This document shows, one piece after another, positions 41,499 to 50,383 of a stretch of DNA of 64,000 nucleotides. The translations under genes and the position numbers were made by a program. Below the pieces are notes generated by a model. That model was not told where the DNA came from. It saw only the letters and a program-made list of their open reading frames with translations, and did no database searches. Every line of letters begins with the position of its first letter. Positions within the stretch are counted from its first letter, which is position 1. The DNA comes from CBDBND01 sp965262665 (GTDB lineage: Bacteria; Pseudomonadota; Alphaproteobacteria; Rhodospirillales; Rhodospirillaceae), in the NCBI GenBank assembly GCA_965262665.1, contig CBDHFR010000004.1, positions 3,038,001 through 3,102,000 of the forward strand, given 5' to 3'.

Positions 41499-43190
41499 TT
41501 ACTTTGGCACATTCGCCCAAAGGTGGGACAGCTCAACGCCATACTTCACTTTGCAGATGTCGTCATAAAGCGCAGTTGCGGGAATGCCCTTTCCGTAAAT
41601 TCCTGCGGCGCTCTTATCAGCATGCCCCATCAAGGCGTTTTGCCTAGAATCCTGAATTCCAGCGGCATGCATCGCATCTTTGAAGTTGTGCCGGAGGGAA
41701 TGAAACGCTGTTTTGGCAGTTTTGATCCCAATTTTTCCAAAGTATCTATTGATATATTTACTGAAGCGACTCGAAGGGTATGCCTCCGCTCCAAATCCTA
41801 CGTCATTAAATAGCCGTTGGTTTGAAGCGCCCTTGCAACTCTTTCCTTGTACGAATTCTAGAAAGCCAATTTTGTGCAGTTCCGGATGTACAGGAATGAA
41901 CCGATCGCTTGACTGGGTCTTAAGGGTTTTGTTGCTTTCCCCTCCGGTCGTAATGTTAAAAACCCAAACATTGTCAATTTTCTTAATGTCGGAGACTAAT
42001 AATTGGACAATTTCCCCCAATCGCATTCCAGTAAACAAGCCAATTAGGGGAATCCAGAATTTGGCGTCCCTAATAAGTTGATCACCTGTAATGTATCGTC
42101 GAACTGAGGATTTGTGACCAGTGTATTGCGGGGATTGAAAAAGCTTAGATAGCTGTTCTTCAGTAAATGGGTACCGTGCCTCCTTGGCGTTTTCTTTGAG
42201 CGGTATTTCTATATCCCCTCCTGGATTTACAGAGACGTAACCTTCCTTTCGGCACCAATCGAGAAAGCTTTTCAACATTTCCAAGTATTTTTTTGCCGTT
42301 TTCCCCGAAAGTTTTTCGGTCGACTCGCTTACTTTAATAGCCTCCAACAGAGGAAGGTCTTTTAGGTCCTTTACCTTTGAAAGGTTCTTAGGCAGCTTCA
42401 GCAAGAGGTCTCTGTAATCCCTGACAGTCGCAATGGTGACAGAGTCAATTGAGGTGCCTTCCCCCACAAGTTCTCGAAACCAACTCACCACACGCCGATT
42501 GTCATAAATCGTCTTCTTTGCCCAAACCTGAGATTTGGCAGCTATGAACTTGTCGCACAGTTCCCCAACAGAGATTTTCTTTTGATCGGAAACCGGTCCC
42601 AGCAAGTGCTGGGTATTGTCCTTAAAGAGCGGGTCTTCTGGCTTGCCCTTATCGTATTGCCCTTGAAGTAACGCGATTAACACACGTCTCTGTTCAGCCT
42701 TTGCCCTCAGCAAGCCGTGACAGAGATAGTCATATTCTTCAGATCCACGAGGGAGTTTCTTCATACCCTTTGTGTGGAGAAGGTCGCTTGCTTGAGACAT
42801 CAAAAGGGTACTGTAGTCGCGTTCAGCAATTTGTTTTCTTAGGCGCATCAACTCGACCTTTTCGCCTTCGATCTCGGCCTCAATATCGATGTCTGAGGAG
42901 AATTCCACGACCGTGGAAACATCACCCATAATACCAGCGAAATATTCCTGGATTAAATGATTTAACGTTTCGGTTGTTAGATCGGGCACAGCTTCGACTA
43001 ATGAGATTAATGTTTCACAAAAATTGGCGGCGTTCCGACATCTCATCCTGGCAACCGGCAAATTCGTGGTCTTCAAGGAGTGCTTAATCTCACGACGCTG
43101 GAACCGGTACAGTAATGCAACTGGAATGGGCATCCTGTAATAGAAGACATCCTGCCTCTTGACGAGATACCTGACACCACGTAACGCCAA
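41499..43190 (-). CDS. Tyrosine integrase of the tRNA-Ser island (DUF6538 N-terminus)
   Basis: 563 residues, long for the family. DUF6538-like start (GVRYLVKRQDVFYYRMPIPV), a long helical middle, an SAM-like core-binding domain (ISVGELCDKFIAAKSQVWAK) and a catalytic domain: Arg in GLFTGMRLGEIVQLL, H-x-x-R in AFHSLRHNFKDAM, His in NALMGHADKSAAGIYG with the Tyr nucleophile. ATG 43190 is 100 bp from the 3' end of tRNA-Ser. No excisionase gene is visible. Confidence 0.93.
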   Translation of the reverse strand: MALRGVRYLVKRQDVFYYRMPIPVALLYRFQRREIKHSLKTTNLPVARMRCRNAANFCETLISLVEAVPDLTTETLNHLIQEYFAGIMGDVSTVVEFSSDIDIEAEIEGEKVELMRLRKQIAERDYSTLLMSQASDLLHTKGMKKLPRGSEEYDYLCHGLLRAKAEQRRVLIALLQGQYDKGKPEDPLFKDNTQHLLGPVSDQKKISVGELCDKFIAAKSQVWAKKTIYDNRRVVSWFRELVGEGTSIDSVTIATVRDYRDLLLKLPKNLSKVKDLKDLPLLEAIKVSESTEKLSGKTAKKYLEMLKSFLDWCRKEGYVSVNPGGDIEIPLKENAKEARYPFTEEQLSKLFQSPQYTGHKSSVRRYITGDQLIRDAKFWIPLIGLFTGMRLGEIVQLLVSDIKKIDNVWVFNITTGGESNKTLKTQSSDRFIPVHPELHKIGFLEFVQGKSCKGASNQRLFNDVGFGAEAYPSSRFSKYINRYFGKIGIKTAKTAFHSLRHNFKDAMHAAGIQDSRQNALMGHADKSAAGIYGKGIPATALYDDICKVKYGVELSHLWANVPK

Positions 43191-43204
43191 ACCTGCCTCC
43201 GCCT

Positions 43205-43227
43205 TGTACCAGTTTTCTGTACCAGTT
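43205..43227. repeat. Two 10-bp direct repeats upstream of the integrase
   Basis: TGTACCAGTT at 43205-43214 and 43218-43227, 13 bp start to start, 15-37 bp before the integrase ATG. Spacing just over one helical turn suggests a dimer-binding operator or integrase arm sites. Confidence 0.5.
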
Positions 43228-43289
43228 CTGGAAGCAAGACATATTCAGGAGACTAGAAACCAAGTAATATCAAACAGTTAGGTGGAAAA

Positions 43290-43379
<90 letters not shown>

Positions 43380-43529
43380 GCAGTCCCTCGGGGTTTACCA
43401 TTTCTTGGCCGGGCGCGGCGCGGACCCTACAGGAAGGCTGCTTCAGTCGCAATTGGCCTGAATTGGCCTTTTTAGAGCCACTGAACCCCCAAAATCGCGC
43501 CAATATGCGCCGTTTTCGGGCCAAAGCCG

Positions 43530-43557
43530 TTGACTCGTCCTCGGGCGTGCGTATATT
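43530..43557 (+). promoter_or_regulatory. Sigma-70-type promoter of rplU-rpmA
   Basis: TTGACT (43530-43535), a 16-bp spacer, then TATATT (43552-43557), about 52 bp before the rplU ATG. Confidence 0.6.
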
Positions 43558-43569
43558 TCCGTCAACCGT

Positions 43570-43584
43570 GCGGGCCCAGCCCGC
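43570..43584 (+). promoter_or_regulatory. Hairpin in the rplU leader
   Basis: GCGGGC / GCCCGC with a 3-nt loop, starting about 13 nt after the -10 element and ending 25 nt before the rplU ATG; a T-rich run (CGTTTTTGG) follows. Could be an r-protein autoregulation or attenuation site. Confidence 0.4.
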
Positions 43585-43609
43585 CGTTCTCGTTTTTGGA
43601 AGGCCGGTC

Positions 43610-44011
43610 ATGTACGCAGTCATCAAGACAGGCGGTAAACAATACCGCGTCGCAAAAGATGACGTCATCACGGTGGAGCATCTCCCCGGTGAGGCCGGTG
43701 CTGCCGTGACCTTCGACGATGTGCTTTTGGCCGGCGACAAAATTGGCTCACCCACCGTTGAGGGTATGACGGTTAGAGGCAAGATCGTCGAGCAGGCGCA
43801 CGGCGACAAAGTCATCGTGTTCAAAAAGAAGCGCCGCAAGGATTACAAGCGCACCGTCGGCCACCGCCAGGACGTAACCGTGGTTCAAATAACCGACATC
43901 GGTGCAGGCACGGCCAAGAAAGCGGCCACAACCAAAGCGGCAGCGAAAAAGACCACAACCAAGAAAGTCGCAGCGAAGAAGGCTGACGACACAGCCGCAG
44001 ACGAAGGGTGA
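43610..44011 (+). CDS. rplU: 50S ribosomal protein L21
   Basis: 133 residues. MYAVIKTGGKQYRVAKDDVI start, then KVIVFKKKRRKDYKRTVGHR, the core of L21. Residues about 102-133 form an Ala/Lys/Thr-rich tail (repeats like KKAATTKAAAKK), an extension common in alphaproteobacterial L21. ATG 43610 is certain because of the conserved start; the frame is open far upstream through the tRNA region. First gene of rplU-rpmA. Confidence 0.96.
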   Translation: MYAVIKTGGKQYRVAKDDVITVEHLPGEAGAAVTFDDVLLAGDKIGSPTVEGMTVRGKIVEQAHGDKVIVFKKKRRKDYKRTVGHRQDVTVVQITDIGAGTAKKAATTKAAAKKTTTKKVAAKKADDTAADEG

Positions 44012-44026
44012 TAAGGAGAGCGCGTC

Positions 44027-44284
44027 ATGGCTCATAAGAAATCGGGTGGCAGCTCGCGCAACGGCCGCGATTCCGCCGGCAAGCGCCTCGGTATTAAAAA
44101 GTACGGCGGTGAGCCTGTAACCGCCGGCAACATCATTGTCCGGCAGTGCGGCACCAAATGGCATCCCGGCGACAATGTCGGATTGGGGCGCGATTACACG
44201 ATTTTTGCATTGAAGGACGGCAAAGTCAGCTACAAGAAAGGCGCTAAGGGCCGCACCTTTGTATCGGTTGACCCGGCAAGCTGA
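44027..44284 (+). CDS. rpmA: 50S ribosomal protein L27
   Basis: 85 residues. AHKKSGGSSRNGRDSAGKRL start and GNIIVRQCGTKWHPGDNVGL are diagnostic. No N-terminal cleavable extension as found in Firmicutes. AAGGAGAG lies upstream of the ATG. Followed by a strong terminator. Confidence 0.97.
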   Translation: MAHKKSGGSSRNGRDSAGKRLGIKKYGGEPVTAGNIIVRQCGTKWHPGDNVGLGRDYTIFALKDGKVSYKKGAKGRTFVSVDPAS

Positions 44285-44326
44285 CGTTTCACACTGAGAT
44301 GTTCGTTACCGACCAAGGATATGTGA

Positions 44327-44353
44327 GGGGAATGGACGTCCATTCCCCTTTTT
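44327..44353 (+). terminator. Rho-independent terminator after rpmA
   Basis: Perfect 22-bp palindrome with arms GGGGAATGG and CCATTCCCC around ACGT, followed by TTTTT (44349-44353). Separates the r-protein operon from obgE. Confidence 0.92.
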
Positions 44354-44381
44354 CTTTGGCTGTTTAATCCGGCACGGAACA

Positions 44382-45437
44382 ATGAAATTCCTCGATCAAG
44401 CAAAGATATACGCAGTTAGCGGAAAGGGCGGCAACGGCTGTGTCGCTTTTCGCCGTGAGAAGTATATCGAGTTTGGCGGGCCCAACGGCGGAGACGGCGG
44501 GCGCGGCGGGGATGTCGTGTTCTACGCCGATCCCAACTTGAACACACTGATCGATTTTCGCTACCGGCAGCATTTCAAAGCCCCACCCGGACAGGACGGT
44601 CAAGGCAGAGACCGGTCGGGTAAAAGCGGCAATGACCTAAAAATTGCGGTGCCTGTTGGTACGGAGATCCTGGGCGAAGACCGGGAAACGGTATTGGCCG
44701 ATTTGACCCATGCCGGAGAGCAAATCGTTTTCTTGGAAGGCGGCAACGGCGGCTGGGGTAACGCCCGGTTCAAAAGTTCGACCAATCAGGCGCCGCGCAA
44801 CGCCAATCCCGGTCATCCGGGAGAAGAGCGCTGGATTTGGCTGCGCCTGAAGTTGATTGCAGACATCGGATTGGTCGGGTTGCCCAACGCCGGCAAGTCC
44901 ACCTTCCTGACCAGTGTGACGCGGGCACGCCCCAAAATCGCAAACTATCCCTTCACCACGTTGCATCCTCATTTAGGCGTCGCGTCTTTGGATGACCGTG
45001 AAGTCGTCATTGCTGATATTCCAGGTCTGATCGAAGGCGCCCATACCGGTACCGGATTAGGCACCCGGTTTCTCGGTCACATCGAACGATGCCGGGTGCT
45101 CCTCCACCTCGTGGATGGAACTGAGGAGGATGTGGTGCTGAGTTATCAAACAATTCGCAATGAGTTGCGCGAATACGGCGCTGGGCTGATCGATAAAGTG
45201 GAAATTGTGGCCCTCAACAAGTGCGATGCTCTAGACGAGAGTACAATCCAAGACCGCAAACAGGCGCTCATGACTGCCGGCGTCGACCAGGTTTACGAGC
45301 TGTCGGGCGTTTCCGGTCATGGCCGAGACATTGTGCTGCGCACATTGTTCATTCCCATTCCCATCGAGACGATTACGACTCAATCCACAGAGGAAGCGCC
45401 CGGTGATATTATTGAGGGAGGCGCATGGACTCCATGA
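44382..45437 (+). CDS. obgE: GTPase Obg/CgtA
   Basis: 351-residue ribosome-assembly GTPase. Gly-rich OBG domain (FGGPNGGDGGRGGDVVFYAD), then the G domain: G1 GLPNAGKSTF, G3 DIPGLIEGA, G4 NKCD and the Obg-specific IGLVGLPNAG. The short tail after residue 335 is acidic. It overlaps proB by 13 bp. Confidence 0.96.
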   Translation: MKFLDQAKIYAVSGKGGNGCVAFRREKYIEFGGPNGGDGGRGGDVVFYADPNLNTLIDFRYRQHFKAPPGQDGQGRDRSGKSGNDLKIAVPVGTEILGEDRETVLADLTHAGEQIVFLEGGNGGWGNARFKSSTNQAPRNANPGHPGEERWIWLRLKLIADIGLVGLPNAGKSTFLTSVTRARPKIANYPFTTLHPHLGVASLDDREVVIADIPGLIEGAHTGTGLGTRFLGHIERCRVLLHLVDGTEEDVVLSYQTIRNELREYGAGLIDKVEIVALNKCDALDESTIQDRKQALMTAGVDQVYELSGVSGHGRDIVLRTLFIPIPIETITTQSTEEAPGDIIEGGAWTP

Positions 45438-46558
45438 CCCAGCCCGACCTGACCCAAACTCACCGTGTTGTCGTCAAAATCGGTTCTGTCTTGCTGGTCG
45501 ATGAAGACACTGGCGCCTTGCACCGCGCCTGGCTTGATTCCGTCTGCGACGATATCGCGGCCATGCGCAAACGCGGACAAGACGTTGTCATCGTCACCTC
45601 TGGTGCCATCGCCGTTGGCCGTGGTCCGCTCGGACTTAAAGACGGCGCCATGAAGCTGGAAGAAAAACAGGCAGCGGCGGCCACCGGGCAAATGCGATTG
45701 ACCCAAGCTTATCAAGAATCCTTATCCCGCCATGATCTGACGGTGGCCCAAGTCCTGCTCACCATCGACGATACGGAAGACCGGCGGCGCTATCTCAACG
45801 CCCGCACAACGCTCGATACGTTGCTGTGGCTCAATGCAGTGCCCATCATCAACGAGAACGACACGGTGGCCACAGAGGAAATCCGGTTCGGCGACAATGA
45901 CCGCCTTGCCGCCCGCGTTGCCGCAATGATCGGGGCGGACGCCTGTGTTCTGCTGTCCGATGTGGACGGGCTTTATGATAGTGATCCCGCGACCAACTCT
46001 GACGCTAAACACATTCCGTATGTCGAGCGGGTTGATGATGGCATCCACACCATGGCGGGGGAGGCACGGGCTGGTCACGGCACCGGCGGTATGGTGACCA
46101 AGCTCATGGCGGCTGAGGTGTGCATGGATGCCGGGTGTCACCTGGCCATTGCTCTAGGGTCTCTTTCAAATCCTTTGTCGGCTCTAGAACAAGGACAACG
46201 TTGCACCTGGTTTGTCAGTGCGGCCGAACCCCGGGCCGCGCGCAAACGATGGATCGGCGGTTCACTTAAGCCGACCGGACGACTGGTTATCGACGACGGT
46301 GCGGCAACGGCTCTCGAAAACGGCAAGAGTCTGCTTCCGGCTGGTGTGGTGGCCGTTGAGGGCACTTTTGAACGCGGCGATCCCGTCGCCATCGTTTCCG
46401 AAAACGGTACCATACTGGGTAAGGGGTTAAGCGCGTTTGGGGCGCAAGATGCGCAGCTCATTAAGGGGCGCCGCTCCAATGAACTTGAGCGTATACTGGG
46501 ATACAAGGGACGGTCGGAGATCATTCATCGCGACGATCTCGCGTTTGGACATACGTGA
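45425..46558 (+). CDS. proB: Glutamate 5-kinase
   Basis: 377 residues. Amino-acid kinase domain (VVVKIGSVLLVDEDTG, VIVTSGAIAVGRGPLG, PIINENDTVATEEIRFGDND, GTGGMVTKLMAAEVCMDAGC) followed by a C-terminal PUA domain (about residues 285-360). First step of proline synthesis; proA follows. ATG 45425 has GGGAGG just upstream; ATG 45434, overlapping the obgE TGA, is an alternative. Confidence 0.95.
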   Translation: MDSMTQPDLTQTHRVVVKIGSVLLVDEDTGALHRAWLDSVCDDIAAMRKRGQDVVIVTSGAIAVGRGPLGLKDGAMKLEEKQAAAATGQMRLTQAYQESLSRHDLTVAQVLLTIDDTEDRRRYLNARTTLDTLLWLNAVPIINENDTVATEEIRFGDNDRLAARVAAMIGADACVLLSDVDGLYDSDPATNSDAKHIPYVERVDDGIHTMAGEARAGHGTGGMVTKLMAAEVCMDAGCHLAIALGSLSNPLSALEQGQRCTWFVSAAEPRAARKRWIGGSLKPTGRLVIDDGAATALENGKSLLPAGVVAVEGTFERGDPVAIVSENGTILGKGLSAFGAQDAQLIKGRRSNELERILGYKGRSEIIHRDDLAFGHT

Positions 46559-46604
46559 CTGGTTCGAACAGCGCATGACCAACCCCGGTTTGAGGAGATA
46601 GACC

Positions 46605-47900
46605 ATGGACGGTTTCCGTCATACGGTAGAAGACACAGACGCAGACTCCATCAATCAGATTATGAACGATGTTGGTGAACGCGCTGCCGCTGCCGCCCGC
46701 GTTCTCGCCAATGCGTCAACATCTCAAAAGAACGAAACGCTGATGAAAGCAGCGGCGGCTCTTCGGGAAAATGCCGACGAAATTTTAGCCAACAACAAAA
46801 TTGATATGGAAGGCGGCCAGGAGAAGGGACTCTCAAACGCTTTGATGGATCGCCTCGAGCTGACGCCTGAGCGTATCGACGCCATGGCCAAGGGTCTTGA
46901 GGCGATCGTGACGCTGACTGATCCCGTCGGTGAAACTATGGCCGCCTGGGAGCAACCCAATGGCCTTAAGATCGAACGGGTGCGCACGCCGCTGGGTGTG
47001 ATCGGCGTTATCTATGAATCCCGGCCCAATGTGACGGCTGATGCGGGTGCCCTCTGTCTCAAGGCGGGCAATGCCTGTATCTTACGCGGTGGATCAGAAA
47101 GTTTTCACAGTTCCCATGCCATTCTCGATTGCCTGCATGCGGGTTTAAAGGCGGCTGGTCTTCCTGCCGATTGCATTCAAATGGTGCCGACGACTGATCG
47201 TCTGGCCGTCGGCAAGATGCTCACCATGACGGACCATATTGACGTTATCGTGCCCCGCGGCGGACAGTCGTTGACCGAGCGGGTGATGCGGGAAAGCCGC
47301 GTACCCACGTTCCAGCATCTGGTCGGCTTGTGCCACACGTATATTCACGCTGACGCGGATCCAAACATGGCGCGTGCCGTGTCCCTCAATGCCAAAATGC
47401 GGCGGACCGGTATTTGCGGTGCCATGGAAACACTCTTGGTCGACGAACAAGTGGCGCAAAAGATGCTGCCGCCCATCATTGAAGACCTCATAGAGGCCGG
47501 TTGCGAAGTACGCGGCGATGATCAGGTACAGTCAATCAACAAATCGGTCGTCGCCGCAACAGATGAGGATTGGGACACGGAGTATTTGGACTCCATTGTC
47601 TCAGTGAAAACCGTAAGCGGGTTGGACGAAGCCGTCGACCATATCAATGCCCATGGCTCCAAACACACCGATGCCATCATCACCAATAACGCCGACGCGG
47701 CCGAGCAATTCATGAACGGCCTGTCCAGTGCCATTGTTATGCACAACGCGTCGACACAATTCGCTGACGGCGGCGAGTTTGGAATGGGTGCGGAAATCGG
47801 CATTGCCACCGGTAAGATGCATGCCCGCGGTCCTGTCGGCGTCGAGCAACTCACCACCTTTAAATACAAGGTGCGTGGCAACGGTATCGTCCGGCCATAG
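46605..47900 (+). CDS. proA: Gamma-glutamyl phosphate reductase
   Basis: 431-residue aldehyde-dehydrogenase-fold enzyme making glutamate-5-semialdehyde. Motifs: TPLGVIGVIYESRPNVTADA, LCLKAGNACILRGGSE, IDVIVPRGGQSLTERVMRE and the catalytic Cys in MRRTGICGAMETLLVDE. About 10-15 extra residues at the N-terminus. GAGGAGA precedes the ATG. Confidence 0.96.
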   Translation: MDGFRHTVEDTDADSINQIMNDVGERAAAAARVLANASTSQKNETLMKAAAALRENADEILANNKIDMEGGQEKGLSNALMDRLELTPERIDAMAKGLEAIVTLTDPVGETMAAWEQPNGLKIERVRTPLGVIGVIYESRPNVTADAGALCLKAGNACILRGGSESFHSSHAILDCLHAGLKAAGLPADCIQMVPTTDRLAVGKMLTMTDHIDVIVPRGGQSLTERVMRESRVPTFQHLVGLCHTYIHADADPNMARAVSLNAKMRRTGICGAMETLLVDEQVAQKMLPPIIEDLIEAGCEVRGDDQVQSINKSVVAATDEDWDTEYLDSIVSVKTVSGLDEAVDHINAHGSKHTDAIITNNADAAEQFMNGLSSAIVMHNASTQFADGGEFGMGAEIGIATGKMHARGPVGVEQLTTFKYKVRGNGIVRP

Positions 47901-47950
47901 GCGACCTGTCTTCCGTGTTCAAACCGTCGTCATGGGGAGACCGCCGTCGC

Positions 47951-48517
47951 ATGCGTATCGGTGTGCTCGGCGGTTCATTCAATCCAGCCCATGACGGCCA
48001 TTTTCATATCAGCCTCTTAGCCCGACAGCGTCTTGGTTTGGCGCAGGTGTGGTGGCTGGTCAGCCCACAGAACCCGCTTAAATCATCGCAGCAAACAACA
48101 CCGTTAGAAGATCGGGTGGCCCAAGCCGATCAGGTGGCAAAAGCCCCTTGGCTCCACGTATCGGCAATGGAGCAGGACCTTGGCACCACCCGTACGTGGC
48201 AAACGTTGGCAACATTGAGGCAACGGTTCCCTAATGTGCAGTTCGTCTGGCTGATGGGGGCAGACAACCTCGTTCAGATACCGTTGTGGTCACGTTGGTC
48301 AAAAATCTTTCAATCTGTTCACGTTGCAGTTTTTGACCGTTCTCCGTATTCTTATGCTGCGGTGTTAGGAAAAGCATCGCGGCGATTCATGTGCCGCCGA
48401 ATACATGCCAATCGCGCTTTGGCTCTGTGGTCAAAACCGCAACCGCATTGGGTATACTTCGCACTAAAGCGGCATAGCGCGTCGTCAACGGAAATTCGGC
48501 ACCGTCGTTCAGGGTGA
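47951..48517 (+). CDS. nadD: Nicotinate-nucleotide adenylyltransferase
   Basis: 188 residues from ATG 47951 (a GTG at 47915 adds 12). Nucleotidyltransferase motif GGSFNPAHDGHFHIS at the N-terminus, WLVSPQNPLKS, and FVWLMGADNLVQIPLWSRW. The final part carries SSTEIRHRRSG in place of the usual ISSTxIR. Converts nicotinate mononucleotide to its adenine dinucleotide in NAD synthesis. Confidence 0.92.
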   Translation: MRIGVLGGSFNPAHDGHFHISLLARQRLGLAQVWWLVSPQNPLKSSQQTTPLEDRVAQADQVAKAPWLHVSAMEQDLGTTRTWQTLATLRQRFPNVQFVWLMGADNLVQIPLWSRWSKIFQSVHVAVFDRSPYSYAAVLGKASRRFMCRRIHANRALALWSKPQPHWVYFALKRHSASSTEIRHRRSG

Positions 48518-48543
48518 TGATTGAGGCGGGCCTTTAAAGGGAG

Positions 48544-48939
48544 TTGACCATTAATTCAAAACGTCCTCCGGTCGACCTGGAGCAAACGGTCGAATGTATC
48601 GAATCATCCCTCGCGGACGATAAAGCCCAAGACATCGTCAGTATTGACCTTGTTGGCAAAACCTCCATCGCAGATCGAATGATAGTTGCGTCAGGCAATT
48701 CGGCCAGATTGGTCAACGCCATGACCGATCACATTGTCCAGCGTCTTAAGGCATTCGGACTTTTGCCCAGGGTCGAAGGACAGACTCAATGCGATTGGGT
48801 TTTGGTCGATGCTGGTGACGTGATTATTCATCTTTTCCGGCCGGAAGTGCGCGCCTATTACAACATCGAAAAGATATGGGGGCTTTCTCCCCAATCGCCC
48901 GAAGATGATTTGAATGCTGCCCGGAAAGTACCAGCGTAA
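48544..48939 (+). CDS. rsfS: Ribosomal silencing factor RsfS
   Basis: 131 residues. KAQDIVSIDLVGKTSIADRM, MIVASGNSARLVNAMTDHIV, DWVLVDAGDVIIHLFRPEVR and YYNIEKIWG are classic RsfS (Iojap/YbeB) motifs. Binds L14 to block subunit joining in starvation. TTG start at 48544 behind AAAGGGAG; no ATG is in a suitable position. Confidence 0.93.
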   Translation: MTINSKRPPVDLEQTVECIESSLADDKAQDIVSIDLVGKTSIADRMIVASGNSARLVNAMTDHIVQRLKAFGLLPRVEGQTQCDWVLVDAGDVIIHLFRPEVRAYYNIEKIWGLSPQSPEDDLNAARKVPA

Positions 48940-48975
48940 GATCTAACCGATTTAGACCGCTGAAAACACGAACCG

Positions 48976-49416
48976 ATGAAGGTCGTTATTGCTGCTGTTG
49001 GTCGCATGAAGCAAGGTCCCGAACGGACTCTTTTTGAGTCCTATACGTCCCGTCTACCCTGGTCCGTCGATGTGCGGGAGTTCGATCAAAAAAAGAGCGA
49101 TACGGAACTCGAAAAAATAGTCGCTGCCATTCCCTCTAATGCCAAGACTGTCTGCTTGGACTCGCGTGGCACAACTTTGACCAGTGAGGATTTCTCCCAT
49201 CGCCTTGCGGATTGGCGAGATGAAGGGTTTAACCATCTCACCTTCGTTATTGGTGGACCGGATGGTCTGGCCAAATCCATCCTTGAAAAAGCGGACCTTA
49301 CTCTGTCATTTGGGTTAATCACCTGGCCGCATATGTTGGTCCGTGTCATGCTCGCCGAGCAACTTTACCGCGCCCATAGTATTCTTTCGGGCCACCCGTA
49401 CCATTGTGGCCACTAA
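48976..49416 (+). CDS. rlmH: 23S rRNA pseudouridine-1915 N3-methyltransferase RlmH
   Basis: 146-residue SPOUT methyltransferase. VCLDSRGTTLTSEDFSHRLA, FVIGGPDGLAKSILEKADLT, and LVRVMLAEQLYRAHSILSGH with terminal HPYH. Conserved next to rsfS. Confidence 0.95.
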   Translation: MKVVIAAVGRMKQGPERTLFESYTSRLPWSVDVREFDQKKSDTELEKIVAAIPSNAKTVCLDSRGTTLTSEDFSHRLADWRDEGFNHLTFVIGGPDGLAKSILEKADLTLSFGLITWPHMLVRVMLAEQLYRAHSILSGHPYHCGH

Positions 49417-49437
49417 CCCGAGACAGCACCAACACTC

Positions 49438-50373
49438 TTGAACGCTCCTTCCTCCATATGGCGCTTGACCTATACCGGGGTCAAACTTGAACGGTCAGCG
49501 GCGTTGCGCCCCTCGGCGGAGTCCGTTGACGCCCTGTTGACCTCAGAAGGTGCGCGGGTCCTGCCCGTGTGGAATGGTCAGCATCTCTTTTCTGCGGACA
49601 AACCAGACGCATTGTGGATTTCAGGATCAGATGCCCAATCGGTATCGAGAGCGTCCTTCGATCCAATCTTTCTCGGTGTTTCCGGCGAAACACCGTGGTT
49701 TGCCCTGCCGGTCAATGGCGAAGACCTGCCAGGGCCCCTCAAAGACAAAGGTATTTTTGAAACGCTCCATCCACGGGTCAGTCTGCTCGATGCGGACCAA
49801 GCCGCGCTGTTGGCTTACGCGCGCGGTATGGTGCTCTGGCATCTCAATCATCTCCATTGCGGGCGTTGCGGTGAGATCACAGGATCCATTGACGGCGGTC
49901 ACATTCGTCAGTGCACCAGTAAATCCTGCGGCCATCGCATGTTCCCGCGCACCGATCCGGCCGTGATCACCCTAGTGGTTCATCCGGACAGAAATAAAAT
50001 CTTGCTCGGGCGGCAAGGCCGTTGGCCCGAAGGCATGTATTCGGTGGTTGCCGGTTTTGTTGAGCCCGGCGAGTCTCTGGAAGAATGCGTGATGCGCGAA
50101 ATTAAGGAAGAAACCGGTATCGAAACCGACAACGTTCAATACATCGCGTCTCAACCCTGGCCTTTTCCGTCGTCCATCATGCTTGGCTTTACCGCCGACG
50201 CCGTTACCACCGCATTCAATCCCGACGATGACGAACTGGACGATATTCAATGGGTCGGACGGGACGACTTGTCAGGCTATGGCGAAATGGGCGACGAAAC
50301 ACCGGGACCCAAACTGCCCAACCGGTATTCCATCGCCCGCATGCTCATCGAACGCTGGCGTAAGGCTGAGTGA
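49438..50373 (+). CDS. nudC: NADH pyrophosphatase NudC
   Basis: 311 residues. Zinc site C141-x2-C144 and C159-x4-C164, then MFPRTDPAVITLV and a Nudix box GFVEPGESLEECVMREIKEE plus TGI (from about residue 205), with SQPWPFPSSIMLGF, the NudC-specific SQPWPFPxS motif. Hydrolyses NADH and can decap NAD-RNA in relatives. TTG start at 49438. It converges on pheA with 10 bp between stops. Confidence 0.94.
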   Translation: MNAPSSIWRLTYTGVKLERSAALRPSAESVDALLTSEGARVLPVWNGQHLFSADKPDALWISGSDAQSVSRASFDPIFLGVSGETPWFALPVNGEDLPGPLKDKGIFETLHPRVSLLDADQAALLAYARGMVLWHLNHLHCGRCGEITGSIDGGHIRQCTSKSCGHRMFPRTDPAVITLVVHPDRNKILLGRQGRWPEGMYSVVAGFVEPGESLEECVMREIKEETGIETDNVQYIASQPWPFPSSIMLGFTADAVTTAFNPDDDELDDIQWVGRDDLSGYGEMGDETPGPKLPNRYSIARMLIERWRKAE

Positions 50374-50383
50374 AGACTACGAT

